64,000 nt of DNA from Paramacrobiotus metropolitanus (lineage: Eukaryota; Tardigrada; Eutardigrada; Parachela; Macrobiotidae), in contig NW_026570246.1 of NCBI RefSeq assembly GCF_019649055.1, forward strand, positions 682,001-746,000, written 5' to 3'. Both the position numbers and the translations under genes were made by a program. This document shows positions 25,251-36,929 of this stretch, piece after piece (the first letter of the stretch is position 1; every line of letters begins with the position of its first letter). The notes under the pieces were generated by a model that worked only from the letters and a program-made list of their open reading frames with translations, was not told the origin of the DNA and searched no databases.

Positions 25251-26972
25251 TCAGTGACCCTTTGTGCTGTTGTCACTTTTGTCGTCTAGATCCAACTGGA
25301 GTTGAAAAAGTAGAATTTGGTACGTACAGTAAATCCCAAGAATCTGTAATACACAATATTTGGGAAAAAACATAAAGCAACCTTCGATTAGCTTTATTCT
25401 TTTTGAAATACATACAGTTAACGAAACGACAGTTTTCAGTGTTAACAACTCGACATACGCTCAGTAACGCTGGTGCTTCCACTACAAACATTTTCCACGC
25501 AGTAAAACCAATTTGATTGCAGGAAAGATTGTTGAGGAAGGTGTGCAACTGAAGAACTTCCGATGTTGCTAGCTTTTCATGATTAAGCTGGTAAAGTGCC
25601 CAAAGAGGAGAATGCGCCTGTAAGAAGACACGTATTAGCGCTCTTAGCATCTATATATATATGGTTGAAAAAAATTGATACACCATTACCAATGTCTATA
25701 ATGTTCTGCTTTAGTTTTCGATTTCCTTAAAATTATGATTCTCTTCGACCTTTCTGCAGGAGTAAGACATAACCTGACCGTAGCTAAAAGTAACCTGTAT
25801 ATTACAAAGTACTATACGCTTACCGCTTCGTTCAGCTTCATTCCCATACCAAACAACAACGCCGGCTGCAGCAAATAAAGAAGAAACCAAAAGAATTCGG
25901 TCAATCCTGAAACTACACTAAACAATCCCTTTCTACCGTATTCAAAGGTCACGAACACTAGCATGAACATTTGGGCCACACTGGACGCAATGGATACCAG
26001 AGTAAAAAGTGAGAACACGTTGTCACCATGCTCTACAAGGCGACACAGCTGTATGTGTCGTAAACGGTACCACTCCAAATTGCCACTGAATGAACCATCT
26101 TCGCCAATGCGATCAGAAAGGTCACGATTCAGATGCTGAAAATCCTGAGCAACAGCTTGACATAATAAAACATAAAAGAAGACCGGCAAAATGTAGATAA
26201 AGCTAGCAAAGAAATGTCCAATCAGCTGGAAAATACAAATAGGAATATTATCCGTTCCGAAACCAGCGTAGATAACCTGGCGTACAGCTTCGTAATCCTT
26301 ACTGGCGATCAATAAAGGAAGAAAAACGCTGAGCATATTTGCAAATACACAGAAAAGCGCGGACATAACAACAACGTTCCTGATGCTGCGGAAGCGTGTG
26401 CAAAATCGGTTGCAGTTCTCCTCAGGACAAATATATCGTGCCCTTTCCCACAGTACGAAAAATTCATAGATCAGTGAGCTCCTCCAGCATGCGCGCAACA
26501 TAATAAAATGGGAGAAGATCATGTTGATATGCCAGTTAGAAAAGCTAAGCATCAAAACCAGCGTCGCTAAGTTGGTTGTTGTCATTACGTTGTCTCCCAT
26601 CGGAGTGATAACGGCATAGAAATTATACGCGAATTTACACCCATAGGTCACAACAATGCACAATGCTGTACAGCAGTAGATCTGGCATAGTAACTCCGAT
26701 CTGTTTCGGTTAGTGCGACGGCCAGCCCCGAAGTCGTCGGGTTCGTCAGGTATGTAGTTGTTAGAGTGGCAATCCTTGACGCGCTCTAACTTTGTTGGCA
26801 GGAAGAATATCCCACCGATTCGCATAACCAAAATAAAAGGACGGCAAATCTGATACAGTACATTGTCGTTTAAATCCAATAATTCCATAGTATGTTTCAT
26901 TCTAGATCTGGTTTCGGCACTTTCTTGCGTGGACGAAGCCCTGCAAAAAGGTGCTGCATGATACGAGCACAT
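25251..26972 (-). CDS. Gustatory-receptor-like 7TM chemoreceptor 2, 3 exons, 466 aa
   Basis: Exons in transcript order 26972-25824, 25617-25459 and 25343-25251. Paralogue of the gene at 17564-19587: same second-last exon length (159 bp), same intron positions at its 3' end (after NEAV and after LLS), and the same TM7 signature, here CTYQILLFQL. Shared blocks include RPFILVMRIGGIFFLP, LIGHFFASFIYILPV, AHSPL and NQIGFTAW. It lacks the first intron of its paralogue, so TM1 to TM6 lie in one exon of 1149 bp. The tail after TM7 (about 15 residues) has an NST glycosylation sequon, as expected if it is extracellular. The start at 26972 gives a 35-40-residue leader before the conserved region; a second ATG near 26900 is possible. 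Assignment to the gustatory-receptor superfamily rests on TM count and the TM7 motif; the ligand is unknown. Confidence 0.8.
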
Positions 26973-28760
26973 GTAACATTTAAAATGAACAAATTTATTT
27001 TACGCGCCATTTATCACGCTGTGCTCCTATATCGCACATTATCATAGTTATGTAATAAGTAGAATGGGGTGAAACATCTAATAGCTTTTACTATTATTAC
27101 GGAAAGGTAAACAGTAGTATTTTTAAAATTTTGCGGCCTGCATAAATTCAGGTCACACCAAAAGCCTGCCGCCAAGTAAACACATGAAAAAATTAGCAGA
27201 TCGTTAGCTGCGTAGCAATTATGGAATAATTTTATGAGATAAAACTGGATACTGGTAAAGCAATTTACTGTCCCAAATTATAAGCGTAAAGTTACCTGGT
27301 TAAAGTTTGAAGAGGCTGCATGTCATTTTCACCGTTTGATCGTGGCGTTTCCGATGTGTACTGCTGTTTTAATTTTAGTGTCATTCTGCTGGCAGCAAAT
27401 GGTTATGGCTAACTGCACATTCTAAAAGACTGTTTTTAGTGATTTTCACACATTATTACTTGCAAAAATTTGTCTAAGGAAAAATGTTGCAGATCCAGAA
27501 ATTAGTAATCACTCCGTTTATATTCCACGCTCACAATAGTAACTTGTTTGTTGAAACACTAGTTTACATGGCGCCGAGACTATTGCAATGCATGCTACGC
27601 ATGCTGTGGTATTATCATTTGGGGAATATTATTATGCATAAATTTATCCCATAGATCAATGGGTTATACGGTTATACCGGAGTGTATAATGCAATCAATA
27701 TACCATAATCGAAACAGGAATAAGTGCAAACCTCCGGCGAGATGACATCAGTAGTGCAAAATTACGACACTATTATACTGCATGCCAGTACACAATTTAT
27801 ACATAGTCTTTGCAATATTAATGATGATAAGATGATCACTGCTCCTAATTTGTCGCCCTTATCTTCGATAATGATCCATAAATTTAATGCGTCTACTACA
27901 TAGTAGGCTACCTATAAAAAGAATGATCTTTTAACATATAAATCGTGCTGCAAATATGTACGCATGTCCCGATGTCTGCACCTTCCCTTTTTTGGATGGA
28001 TCGACAAGTATTCTACAGTACATTCACTAGCTAGCTTGCTCCACTGCACAATAATTGTTTTGCGTATTGGATTTACTCGTTTTACCATATTTAGTCTAAT
28101 TATAGGCGTCTGTGCCTTTTGTTTACTAAATTTCATGCGAAACTAACCAAATTGCAGATATGTATCAAAACGCCCCTGAAAAATGGTGAAAAACGCATCG
28201 ATAAAGTATATGAATGCATCACACACTTTACTCAAAAGCTACTGTTTATAAAACTGCTCCAAATTTTTATATGATGAGGTCTTGCCGGTTCAGGACAGTT
28301 CTAAAAACCGCTGTACGATACCTTACAGAGTGCCTGTATAATTTATATCCGAACTGTATGGCTCAAATTAACAAATATACAGCCGTTTTTTAACTGCAGA
28401 CTGCAAGCGAAGCTTTTATTGAAGCAAATCTGTGATTCATGCATAGCCCGGAGAATGACCCACGGGCAAAGCAAACGCATTGTTTGCTTGGGCCATCGTA
28501 TTTCCGTACAGTGCACGGCTGCCACTGAAGCCTCGCAATGGTTGTATATTTTATAAAAATATTGGGAAAATGTAGATAATCATCGCATCATGCACGGGGG
28601 GACTTCCTTAAAATTATGCCGATCAAACATCATATAAGCGTACATGCAGTTTACTCCGGTTTATAAAGTATGTTGTGTATCAGCTAATTATTAAAGTTCT
28701 TCGTTAAGTCACTTGGCATTTACGTATATATGTACATAACCATAACAATCCATCGCAAAT
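26973..28760. other. Divergent intergenic region, 1.8 kb
   Basis: Separates chemoreceptor gene 2 (-) and the SLC18B1-like gene (+), so both promoters should lie here. A 60-codon hydrophobic ATG frame at 27964-28146 is present but has no recognisable family, signal or splice support. Nothing else was seen. Confidence 0.35.
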
Positions 28761-31700
28761 ATGGGAGGCCATCACAGCAGCACCGCAGCTCCGCGATCCA
28801 CCACTCCGCTAATCCGCATCCGGCGCAATTCCGACGACAGCCTGTCCAGTTCCAACAGCTCGTGGCGACTGGCCTCCGAGCACTCCACCAGTCGGTCTCT
28901 GGTGGCGGAACCCGTGCAGGTGGAGATGAATGATTCGATGAATTTGCAGCGCTCCTTCAGTTTTCACGGCTCATCGGGCTTGCGCGGTCGCTATCTGTCG
29001 GAAGTGAAGCCCCACCTCTACCGGCATCCGGAGGATGACTGGGAGATTGAGTCGCTCAATCTCAGCCGATTGACCGGGCAACAGCGCAAGACCATCTACT
29101 GTTTGTGGGCAGCCAAGTTAACTTATTATATAACCTTCGGGATACAACCGCTGGCCTTACCGGCTATTGTGAGCGACGTTCTATGTTGCAGCCCTATGTT
29201 AATTAATTGACGTTAAAAAATAAAACATTCATCAAGATCCGGCTTATTACTTATAATGAATATTGTTTCCTATTTTCGATTTTTAAGTTTTTTCCCTGGA
29301 AGCTTTTAACTGGGTTAAAAGTTAATTACATGTAGTTTTGGCAATATTTTAACGATTGTATGTGCTTTAAGGGTAAACATTCGCGGTTGATTTTGATTTA
29401 CAGTCGGATTTTATTAATGTGATATGCCTATTATATGTTGCCGCAACGCATAATTTGTATTTGTATTTGTTGTTTGATTCTGATTTAAAGTCGCATTTTA
29501 TTAATTCGATATGCCTGTTATATATTGCCGCAATGCATAACTTGTATTTGTATTTGTTGTCTGATTTTGATTTAAAGCCGGATTTTATTAATTCGATATG
29601 CCTATTACATATTGCCGCAGTGCTGTTAACCATGACATAATTAGGTGGAAGCAAATACCTTGCTATCATCTGCAACGGGAACCCTGTTCGCCACCTGGGC
29701 ACTGGGAGTAATAGCTTTTTGGCCCGTTTGGAGACGCTGTGTATGTGTCGAAAATTAGTATTATTGTTTTAATAAAACTGTAACGGTAGGCGCAATGGTG
29801 CGTCACTGCGCTTATGAGGCGGAAATTTATGCATATATACTACAATGTATGTTGTGTTCCGTATAAATTATACAGTTTTAATACCGACATCGTATGTATT
29901 TTCTCCTCGTTGACTTTTCAGGTTAACAGAACGGGAACCAAAAGCGTTTTGATCATTGGAATGTTTCTGAACGGGCTTTCGTTTTTGCTGTTTGGGTGCG
30001 TGGTGGTGCAAAATATTCTACCAGATCCTGGCATATCTTAAATGTGTATATTATAATCAAAACTTTTGTCCATGAGGTGCGCGCAGTGGAAAAAAATATT
30101 TGTTTCTAGATGTTTACATTTTGAAGAAAGTTGGAGCCGCTTTATAGTTATGGCGTATATCTTTAAGTTGATCGAAGGCGCCGGATTTGCCGGTAACGGA
30201 TCGTCTCTGCACAAAAGAACAAATATAAATCTTTTAATCAGTTGGCTTTTACAGCGCTGGAGTTGGCCATCATAACGAAGACGCTCTTGGAATTCCCCCG
30301 ACATGAATCTGGAGCATATGTAAGTGATACAAGCATTTTTCTAACATTTGAATGCTTCAACGCATTTTTGTATAATAGAGGGAATGTATGTTATATGTAT
30401 AACAGATATATAATAGAGGGAATATATATATGTTGTATGGTTTGTATTCAGGGAAGTGTTCAAACGTGCATTGGAATCGGCGTCACGATTGGTGCAGCAA
30501 TTGGTGGTTTTCTGTATTCGGTAAGCCGTACTCACGAAAATATGCATGCGAAGTTACGAACCGATTTACTGTAGTCATGCAGTCAGAAAAATAGTTCGAA
30601 AGCTTCTATTTTTTATACCCATATATTGAAATTGTTGTTTTTACAATATGAATTAATAACTACTTTATGACGTCGTCAGTTGCAAATGATATTGGAATTA
30701 TATTTTTAGATAGCAGATGTTGCATCAACCTTTCTGCTCTTGGGTGTGCTCTTCTTTTTGGTGGGACTGGTTATTTTATGCGTCATGGATACACGTCCAT
30801 ACATAAGTACGCATTCCCAATCTCCCACTATTGCACATTATCAAGAATTTCGTTATATTCACCCATGTCCGTTCCTACACGAGGAAAATATTTCACTCGG
30901 ATCTTTTTTCCAGATCCCGTTATACAAGAATCGCGAAAGAAAAAGCGCCGATTCCTTCAACAGGTGTCTGTGCACTCTGCCATTCTCATGTATTTTTTTG
31001 GAATCTTTTCCCTCGGCGCACTGCTTTCCACACTGGAACCGCATATCAGCGCAGTAAGCAATACAAGTTCAGCTGCGCTGCACCATAAAACACGCTGAGT
31101 GCCAGCCTAGGCCTGCTGAAGTACTGCACTTGTTATAACTTATAATTGTAAATAAAATATTTTGTTTACAGGTGTATGATTTAAATTTCACGGTGGAGGG
31201 CATACTTTTAGCCGTTATTCCGCTGGGATTCGCCTTCGGAATGGCGTTTTGGCAGTGGCTGATCACGCACGACTACGTGTGCGGTCTGGACTGCGTTAAC
31301 ATCTTTGGTGTATTGGTTATGGGGTTGACCTTTCTCTTTTTGGGACCATGTGAAGTTTTCAAACTGCCCAATAAGTGCGTTAACACCCACCACCCTTCAC
31401 GCGCACCTGCGAAATAATGAACTGTTTTTGCTGTAGTTTATTGTGGCTGAATGTGATTTGTTTCCTTGTGATCGGCGGCTGTATAAGTATGGTCGTCACA
31501 GCCAGCCTCAACACTCTCTTGGAAACCGCAGAGTAAGAATGATGCCGCAAATATTTTCAGTTATGTCAAGCTTTTTAAGAATAATCTTACTAAGTCGATC
31601 TACTAATTATTTTAAACATTCCTATAATTGTTTAAAATTTGAAAGTTAATTTGTAATCAGTCACTCTCCGCCGGCTTTTGCCGCTAAAATAAACTGAATA

Positions 31701-32344
31701 GTCAGAAGCCATTCTCACTGTTTGAGTAAACATCGTTTGCACATGCTATGATTTTCATGAATTATTACCGAAGTGATGTAGAGTGTAGACCAATATTTTT
31801 AGCCTGCATACAGATTTTTTACGGATCAAATCGCCTTGTTTTTTGCAGACTGAAGAAAATGAACAAACTTGCCGCATACTCCACAATCTCAACTATTATG
31901 ATCATCATATTGTGCCTCGGGTAAGTGTAAACAGTCTCCAGCGGATCGTTGTATTTCCCAAACTAAACAGATCATTGTAGCGTTGCAATGGGATCCTGTA
32001 TCGGCGGCTACATCAACCAGATAAAAGGCTTCGAGTACACCACAACCGTGTTTGCGGTGATCCTCTTCATCGTCGGTGTACTGGACGCCATCTACGCTTT
32101 GGTCAAAACCGCCATCAAACTGCATAAATACAATCAACTTCAAGCGGAAATTCAAGCCCAACACCGCATGCTGACACGGCACGGCCACACGAACCGTGTG
32201 GCCCTCATGGGCGTCGCCCAGCTGGGCCCCGTCAAGGGCATGAGCCGCCAGGCATCCAAAATCGCTCCCAATTACAGCGACCGACAAGCACTACTCGACT
32301 CCACTGGACGTCCAAAAGGCCGCTCATATGGGACGTATTTGTAA
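28761..32344 (+). CDS. SLC18B1: MFS transporter, SLC18B1-like, 12 coding exons, 588 aa
   Basis: Exons 28761-29168, 29645-29740, 29922-29995, 30110-30192, 30255-30319, 30452-30520, 30710-30806, 30914-31053, 31172-31374, 31437-31532, 31849-31920 and 31981-32344, all in phase. SLC18B1 is a vesicular polyamine/amine exchanger related to VMAT and VAChT. The alignable core starts near LTGQQRKTIYCLW (residue about 107) and includes the TM2-TM3 region ending GTKSVLIIGMFLNGLSFLLFG, FKLIEGAGFA, IGAAIGGFLY (repeat-one glycine motif) and, in the second half, GVAMGSCIGGYINQIKGFEY, which matches the GPTLGGFLYEKIGFEW position of the human protein. The Ser-rich N-terminus (about 105 residues) and the basic C-tail (about 70) are longer than in human (456 aa). 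The subfamily is less certain than MFS membership. Intron 1 carries an 87-bp minisatellite. Confidence 0.72.
29389..29627. repeat. 87-bp minisatellite, about 2.7 copies, intronic
   Basis: Units start at 29389, 29476 and 29563, each beginning GATT(T/C)TGATTTA and carrying TTTTATTAAT, GATATGCCT and ATTGCCGCA at the same spacing. The third copy is cut short. Copies differ by several substitutions, so it is not very recent. It lies in intron 1 of the SLC18B1-like gene, just before the exon 2 acceptor. Confidence 0.85.
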
Positions 32345-32703
32345 ATCAACACAAGCACGTGTTTTAATCGTAAACACAAGTTTTCAAATGGGAATTTTTT
32401 TATCACTTCATACGAAACCAAAGAAAGAGAGCGTCGGCATTTCAAAAGAAAACGCATTTCAACAACGCTTCCCAGCCAGCACTCCCAAAAATGGTTCTAT
32501 GCAGATCAACATAACGTAGGTCAAGCAAAATGCTAACATCCGCAAACATAAGGACAGTAGTAATCTTATAACCTTCAAGTGCGAAATGCGCACGATGCCA
32601 TAGCATAACAAAGGATACCGTTATATTATTTTTCCTTAAAGCCATAAAACGTTTAAACTATAACTAACGGCTGTTATAGTTAATGGGATTTAAATCCCTG
32701 GTA
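32345..32703. other. Convergent 3' region of the SLC18B1-like gene and RTF1
   Basis: 359 bp between facing stop codons. Both 3' UTRs must end or overlap here. No open frame or repeat of interest. Confidence 0.45.
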
Positions 32704-35552
32704 CTATTTGTTCCGGCGATATGGCAAAGATGCAACGGGAAATTCTCCCAAATCGATGTCGATACCTGCAAACAAATAATAAATAACAACATGCTAAAAC
32801 AGACTTGAAATCGAAGCAACACAGGAGAAAATGCTAGACTTTTGCGGGAAAAAATTGTGTCCAATAATGAGGACTTAGAAAATCGAATTTAAAGTGTATA
32901 AAGAAGTAACAGATAACCAAAGACAAACGAACTTGTACAAAATAAATTAGACAACCACGCTAATAAATCTAATTTAACAACAATTTATAAATCAGAATAG
33001 GCGGCAACCCCTATGCTGCACACTACCATGCTGCACCCTTCCCAATTACTAAATAAATAACCAACCTAAATTGTATACACACTATCAACGCAAACATGAA
33101 ACGAAAATTCTGGATGCATGGCCATATATTGTTACGCAATTCCAGAGATTACGGAAAAAGACTCTTGTTTAATTGTCAGCAAATAATACAATTTCACAAC
33201 AACAAACAGGAACGATTCAAGTTACAAAACGGAACAATTATGAGAAATTCTAACCCGTTTTTTCACTTACCAATATCGAAATTGTGCATGTTGAAAGGAT
33301 CCACTTTGCCCGATGTTGCAGTTCCATTTGGCGCTTCCGGCGATGTAATGCTGGACGCTGCACCACCTCCGTTGGCCGCTTCGGCTTCCTTGTTATTGCT
33401 TCCCGGTGCCGTTGTAGCAGCCGCCCCGGCGGCTCCCTTTCGGTGCACCATGGTCGGTGTGCCCCAACGTCGCGTGAAGGGATCGTCAGTGGACCGTTCC
33501 ACTTCAGCCCGCTGTTGACTATTCATTGCATCGCCCAAGGCTTTTAATGTGACATTCTTATTTCTTTGGTTAATTTGTTCAATTTTCGCCTGGTTCTGCA
33601 GACGCGGAGCATCCAACTGCTGAGTCTGGGCGTTTAACTCGTCCAGTTCAGCCTGGTATCGGGAGGCCGTGACATGGTCTTGAGACAAGAGGGCCGCGCT
33701 TCTCAGCTTGACCAGTTCGGCTTTCTTCATAGCCAGGTTTTGCGGACGATTGGCAAATTTCTTCTTCATTTCTACCATGCGTGTAATATCCTCGTCGGTT
33801 TTGCGATAGGCTCGCGCCGCATCTAAGTCTCGGAGTTTTTTCTCCAAATGCCCTCTCGTGGGAGCCGGCAGACTGCGGTCATTTAAACGCTTCAAGAAAT
33901 CGTTGAACTCCGTTTCAACAATTGGTCTATTGGATACGAAATTTAATGGTACATCTTTTTCGCGATCCACAACCCTAAAATTTTAGATGATACACGCACG
34001 GTTAGCAAAAAACGCAAAGGACAAATTATATCAAGTGAGCTAAAAAAAGCCATCAAAATTACTATGTTACAAGATAAGTAGCCTTCAAACCCATGAAAGT
34101 AACCTGCAGCATTATGTCATCTACACCACTAACACACCACCACATCATAACCTTAACATTTTCTGAAGTACGTGGTCCATATCAGACTTACTTGACACGG
34201 AGAGTCAACTGGGTATGGTGCGATTTAGCGGAGTCTCCCACGGAAACGACGTATGGCTTTTTGTTCTCTCCGACACCGACAATCTCGGCAATCTGTACGA
34301 TTACCAAGAATAAAACCAGCGACCCGTGCTAGGGCTTTACTGCTACGGATGCACTTCTTACCCTATAGATGGGTTTTTTATCGGCATCGACATCACCAAA
34401 ATTAACCTTGACAAAACAGCCCTTCATGGTTTCTGGGAAGAAGGACAAATACATCCACTCCACCAGTTTGTCCCGCTCCACGCGGATCTTATCCAGATCC
34501 TGATAGGTGTTAATAGTCTCCTTATCGGCGTTTTTTTCGTCATCCTTCTTATCAGACTTCTCGGAGGAATCATCGGAATCACTGTCCGATGACGAGCTGG
34601 CATCCACATTCTTCCGCTCGACATCCGGCAAGTCGTCATCATCAGCGTCGGATTCGCTATCACTCTCTTTCGAAGGCTTAGACGCAGCCTTCTTTTTCTC
34701 CTGTTCAGCGTCCTTTTTGCGTTTCTCTTCGCGAGCCTGTTTAAATTTATCCATAGCTTTGGATTTCACGTCTTTTTTTCCTTCCACCATCAAACGACGC
34801 TCTTTACTGCGCGCACTCGTCTCGTCGACGGCTTTGATATTTGGTTTTCCTTTGACGCCCTCAGTGGCTCGGCGGCGGAGTTTCTTCTCGAGTTCAGCTC
34901 GACGCTGTAAGGCTTGGCGATGCTCTAAACGGCGAAAGATCTCTTCTTCTCGCTCTCTTTCAGTCATCGATGCCAATCGCTGCTTATCGTCTTCGTCGCC
35001 GAGCAGCTGATCGTCCAAACCGTCGCTGTACTTCATTTCATCCGAACTGCTGCCGCGATCGCTAACCTCACCTACAAGGTGTTACAAGAATGAAGGCTCA
35101 AGACATTACTTACAAATTGTTCACAAACAGATTTTCAAACCTTCTTCGACATCATCATCAGAAACAGCGTTGGGTTTCTTTGTCGGGCTTTTCTTCTTTA
35201 ACTTGGACTTATTTCTCTAAAAAGCAATACAAAACACTGAGCATTCTATAATGTATTTTCAACACCGTAACGAAACTTGTAACATTATAAACAAGAACTG
35301 AACAAATAAGAAACCTCAGAAACTACTTCAATTAAAAACAATCGTAAAATCTTATTATTAAAAATCTCAAAAGAACTGGCATACCCTTTCTTCGTCGGAA
35401 TTTTCTTCTTCAGAACTGGAGTAAATATTACTCGCTCTGGCTTTTTTGGCTCGCAGGCGAGACTGTATTGGCTCGTCTTTATCAGCAGCATCATCGTCCG
35501 AAGAAGAATGCGGACGCTTCTTTTCTGGTTCCTCGCGTTCGGAATCAGACAT
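32704..35552 (-). CDS. RTF1: RNA polymerase-associated protein RTF1 (Paf1 complex), 6 coding exons, 606 aa
   Basis: Exons in transcript order 35552-35385, 35216-35141, 35071-34362, 34292-34192, 33974-33271 and 32765-32704, phases consistent. RTF1 links the Paf1 complex to elongating RNA polymerase II through SPT5 and stimulates H2B ubiquitination. The acidic/Ser-rich N-terminus (SSSDDD, SSSEEENSDEER) is followed by a long charged helical stretch (EREREEEIFRRLEHRQAL). Then comes the Plus3 domain, about residues 265-385, with KIRVERDKLVEWMYLSFFPET, GCFVKVNFG, YR-IAEIVGV and LNFVSNRPIVETEF. The C-terminal part has PQNLAMKKAEL, INQRN, DPFTRR and a final acidic/hydrophobic HNFDIGIDIDLGE like the human VHDFDVKIDLQ. 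Human RTF1 is 710 aa; most of the difference is in the N-terminus. The ATG follows an acceptor directly (TTTTCAG|ATG), so a noncoding first exon exists. Confidence 0.95.
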
Positions 35553-36248
35553 CTGAAAATAATCATAAATTTATATTACTGTACTACAATCTAAGTACTT
35601 ACGATTAATTTGCTAGCCGCTAGCGTGAATGATTGAATCTTTAAGCTAGCGGCCAGCTTTCTAAACCAACAATTTCTCAATTACAATTTATCATACAATT
35701 TCGCAATCTAACCATTATTATACAAAGGTGAAAGAAGAACACGAAATTACTGAAATATCGCAGTACTTTACGGTTACAATTAATTATAGTATTGTGCAAC
35801 AGTACTTAATGACTGACAGCAAAAGGCCGAAATAGCCTTCACTCCTGTAAACACATATCATTAATGATTAATCATACCATTCCTGTAAACTTTAAGTCCT
35901 TTTCTGGCATTAAAATTGTTAGTGCAATCTTAAAATTTTAAAACATGGCAGATACGGATTACTTAACACTCGGGTGGAAAGCAGCAAACGAAGCTACAAC
36001 GTAAACGAAGAGCCAGCACAACCACTGTTGTCGCACCCAGCAGAGGTCTTAATGAAAACTGCTTCCTATGGTATCACAGATTACTGCCGAAACGACTGGT
36101 GGCATAATTAAAAAAACATATAATTATATCAGGTTAGAGATAATAATATTGCAGCCAAGGCCCATTATCAGAATCAGTAAAGCACCTATCATTATTAAAC
36201 TTCAGCTGAAAACAGAAAACTGAAAATTAGCTAGATTCCATTACTCAC

Positions 36249-36330
36249 CTTCGCTCATCAGGCTCGGTTTGCTACGATCACTCCAAGAGCAGAATATTCA
36301 GATTAAGAACTCTAGTATCAGCAATAACAG
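36249..36330 (-). other. Probable 5' UTR exon of RTF1 (end at 36249)
   Basis: The coding ATG of RTF1 is preceded directly by an acceptor, so a leader exon must lie upstream. The best donor on the minus strand is GCGAAG|GTGAGT, which ends an exon at 36249. The 5' limit is a guess. The intron would be about 0.7 kb. Confidence 0.45.
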
Positions 36331-36491
36331 CGAGATTTTTTGATAAAAGTTGCGTTACGAAAACAATTCGCAGATAAATGGACAAATGAACGAATCTGCA
36401 TTCTGCTTTATCCAGGAACAAGATGAGCCCGTTCCACGCACCAAGCAGAAGAGTCGAAAATTTATTTACGTTGTCGAGGTTATAGCGCCTG

Positions 36492-36499
36492 TGACGTCA
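36492..36499. promoter_or_regulatory. Palindromic CRE/ATF site TGACGTCA
   Basis: A full TGACGTCA sits between the RTF1 leader exon and DNAJB9, about 430 bp upstream of the DNAJB9 ATG and about 240 bp upstream of the RTF1 donor. DNAJB9 genes elsewhere are induced by the unfolded-protein response through XBP1/ATF6 sites that share the TGACGT core. Function here is inferred. Confidence 0.4.
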
Positions 36500-36929
36500 C
36501 GCATAGCTACTGTAAACGTCATCTTGCAATGCACATGCTGTTAACCGACCATTCAAAAACAGAAAGCTGTGCCGCCGCATATTTTCATATTATTTCTGAA
36601 TATTTCATTTGAAATTGACAAGAAGCCTACGTTATAAAATTTTTACTTTGAATATTTTATTACTACAAGTAGTAGTTGTGCTCTGATTAGTATAAAGTGA
36701 AACTTAAACGAATTTGACGAACGGTTACAGTTCTGCATCACAAAATGTTAAGGATGCGTGATTAATATTCGCTTTCTAAACGGGAAAAATTACCTTTGAA
36801 GTGCTGATGTGTCCGCACATCACTGGTTATTTCCCCGCGGATAGAGCGAGTTGAATTGTACTGCAAATTTGTTGACCTGAATGAAAGACTGCAGTATTTG
36901 CTATCTTTATAAACCTCGCTGTTAGAAAA

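Noticed and set aside
34507-35010. Long Ser/Phe-rich plus-str frame over RTF1
   Set aside because: It mirrors the charged, repetitive RTF1 exon on the other strand; composition alone explains it.
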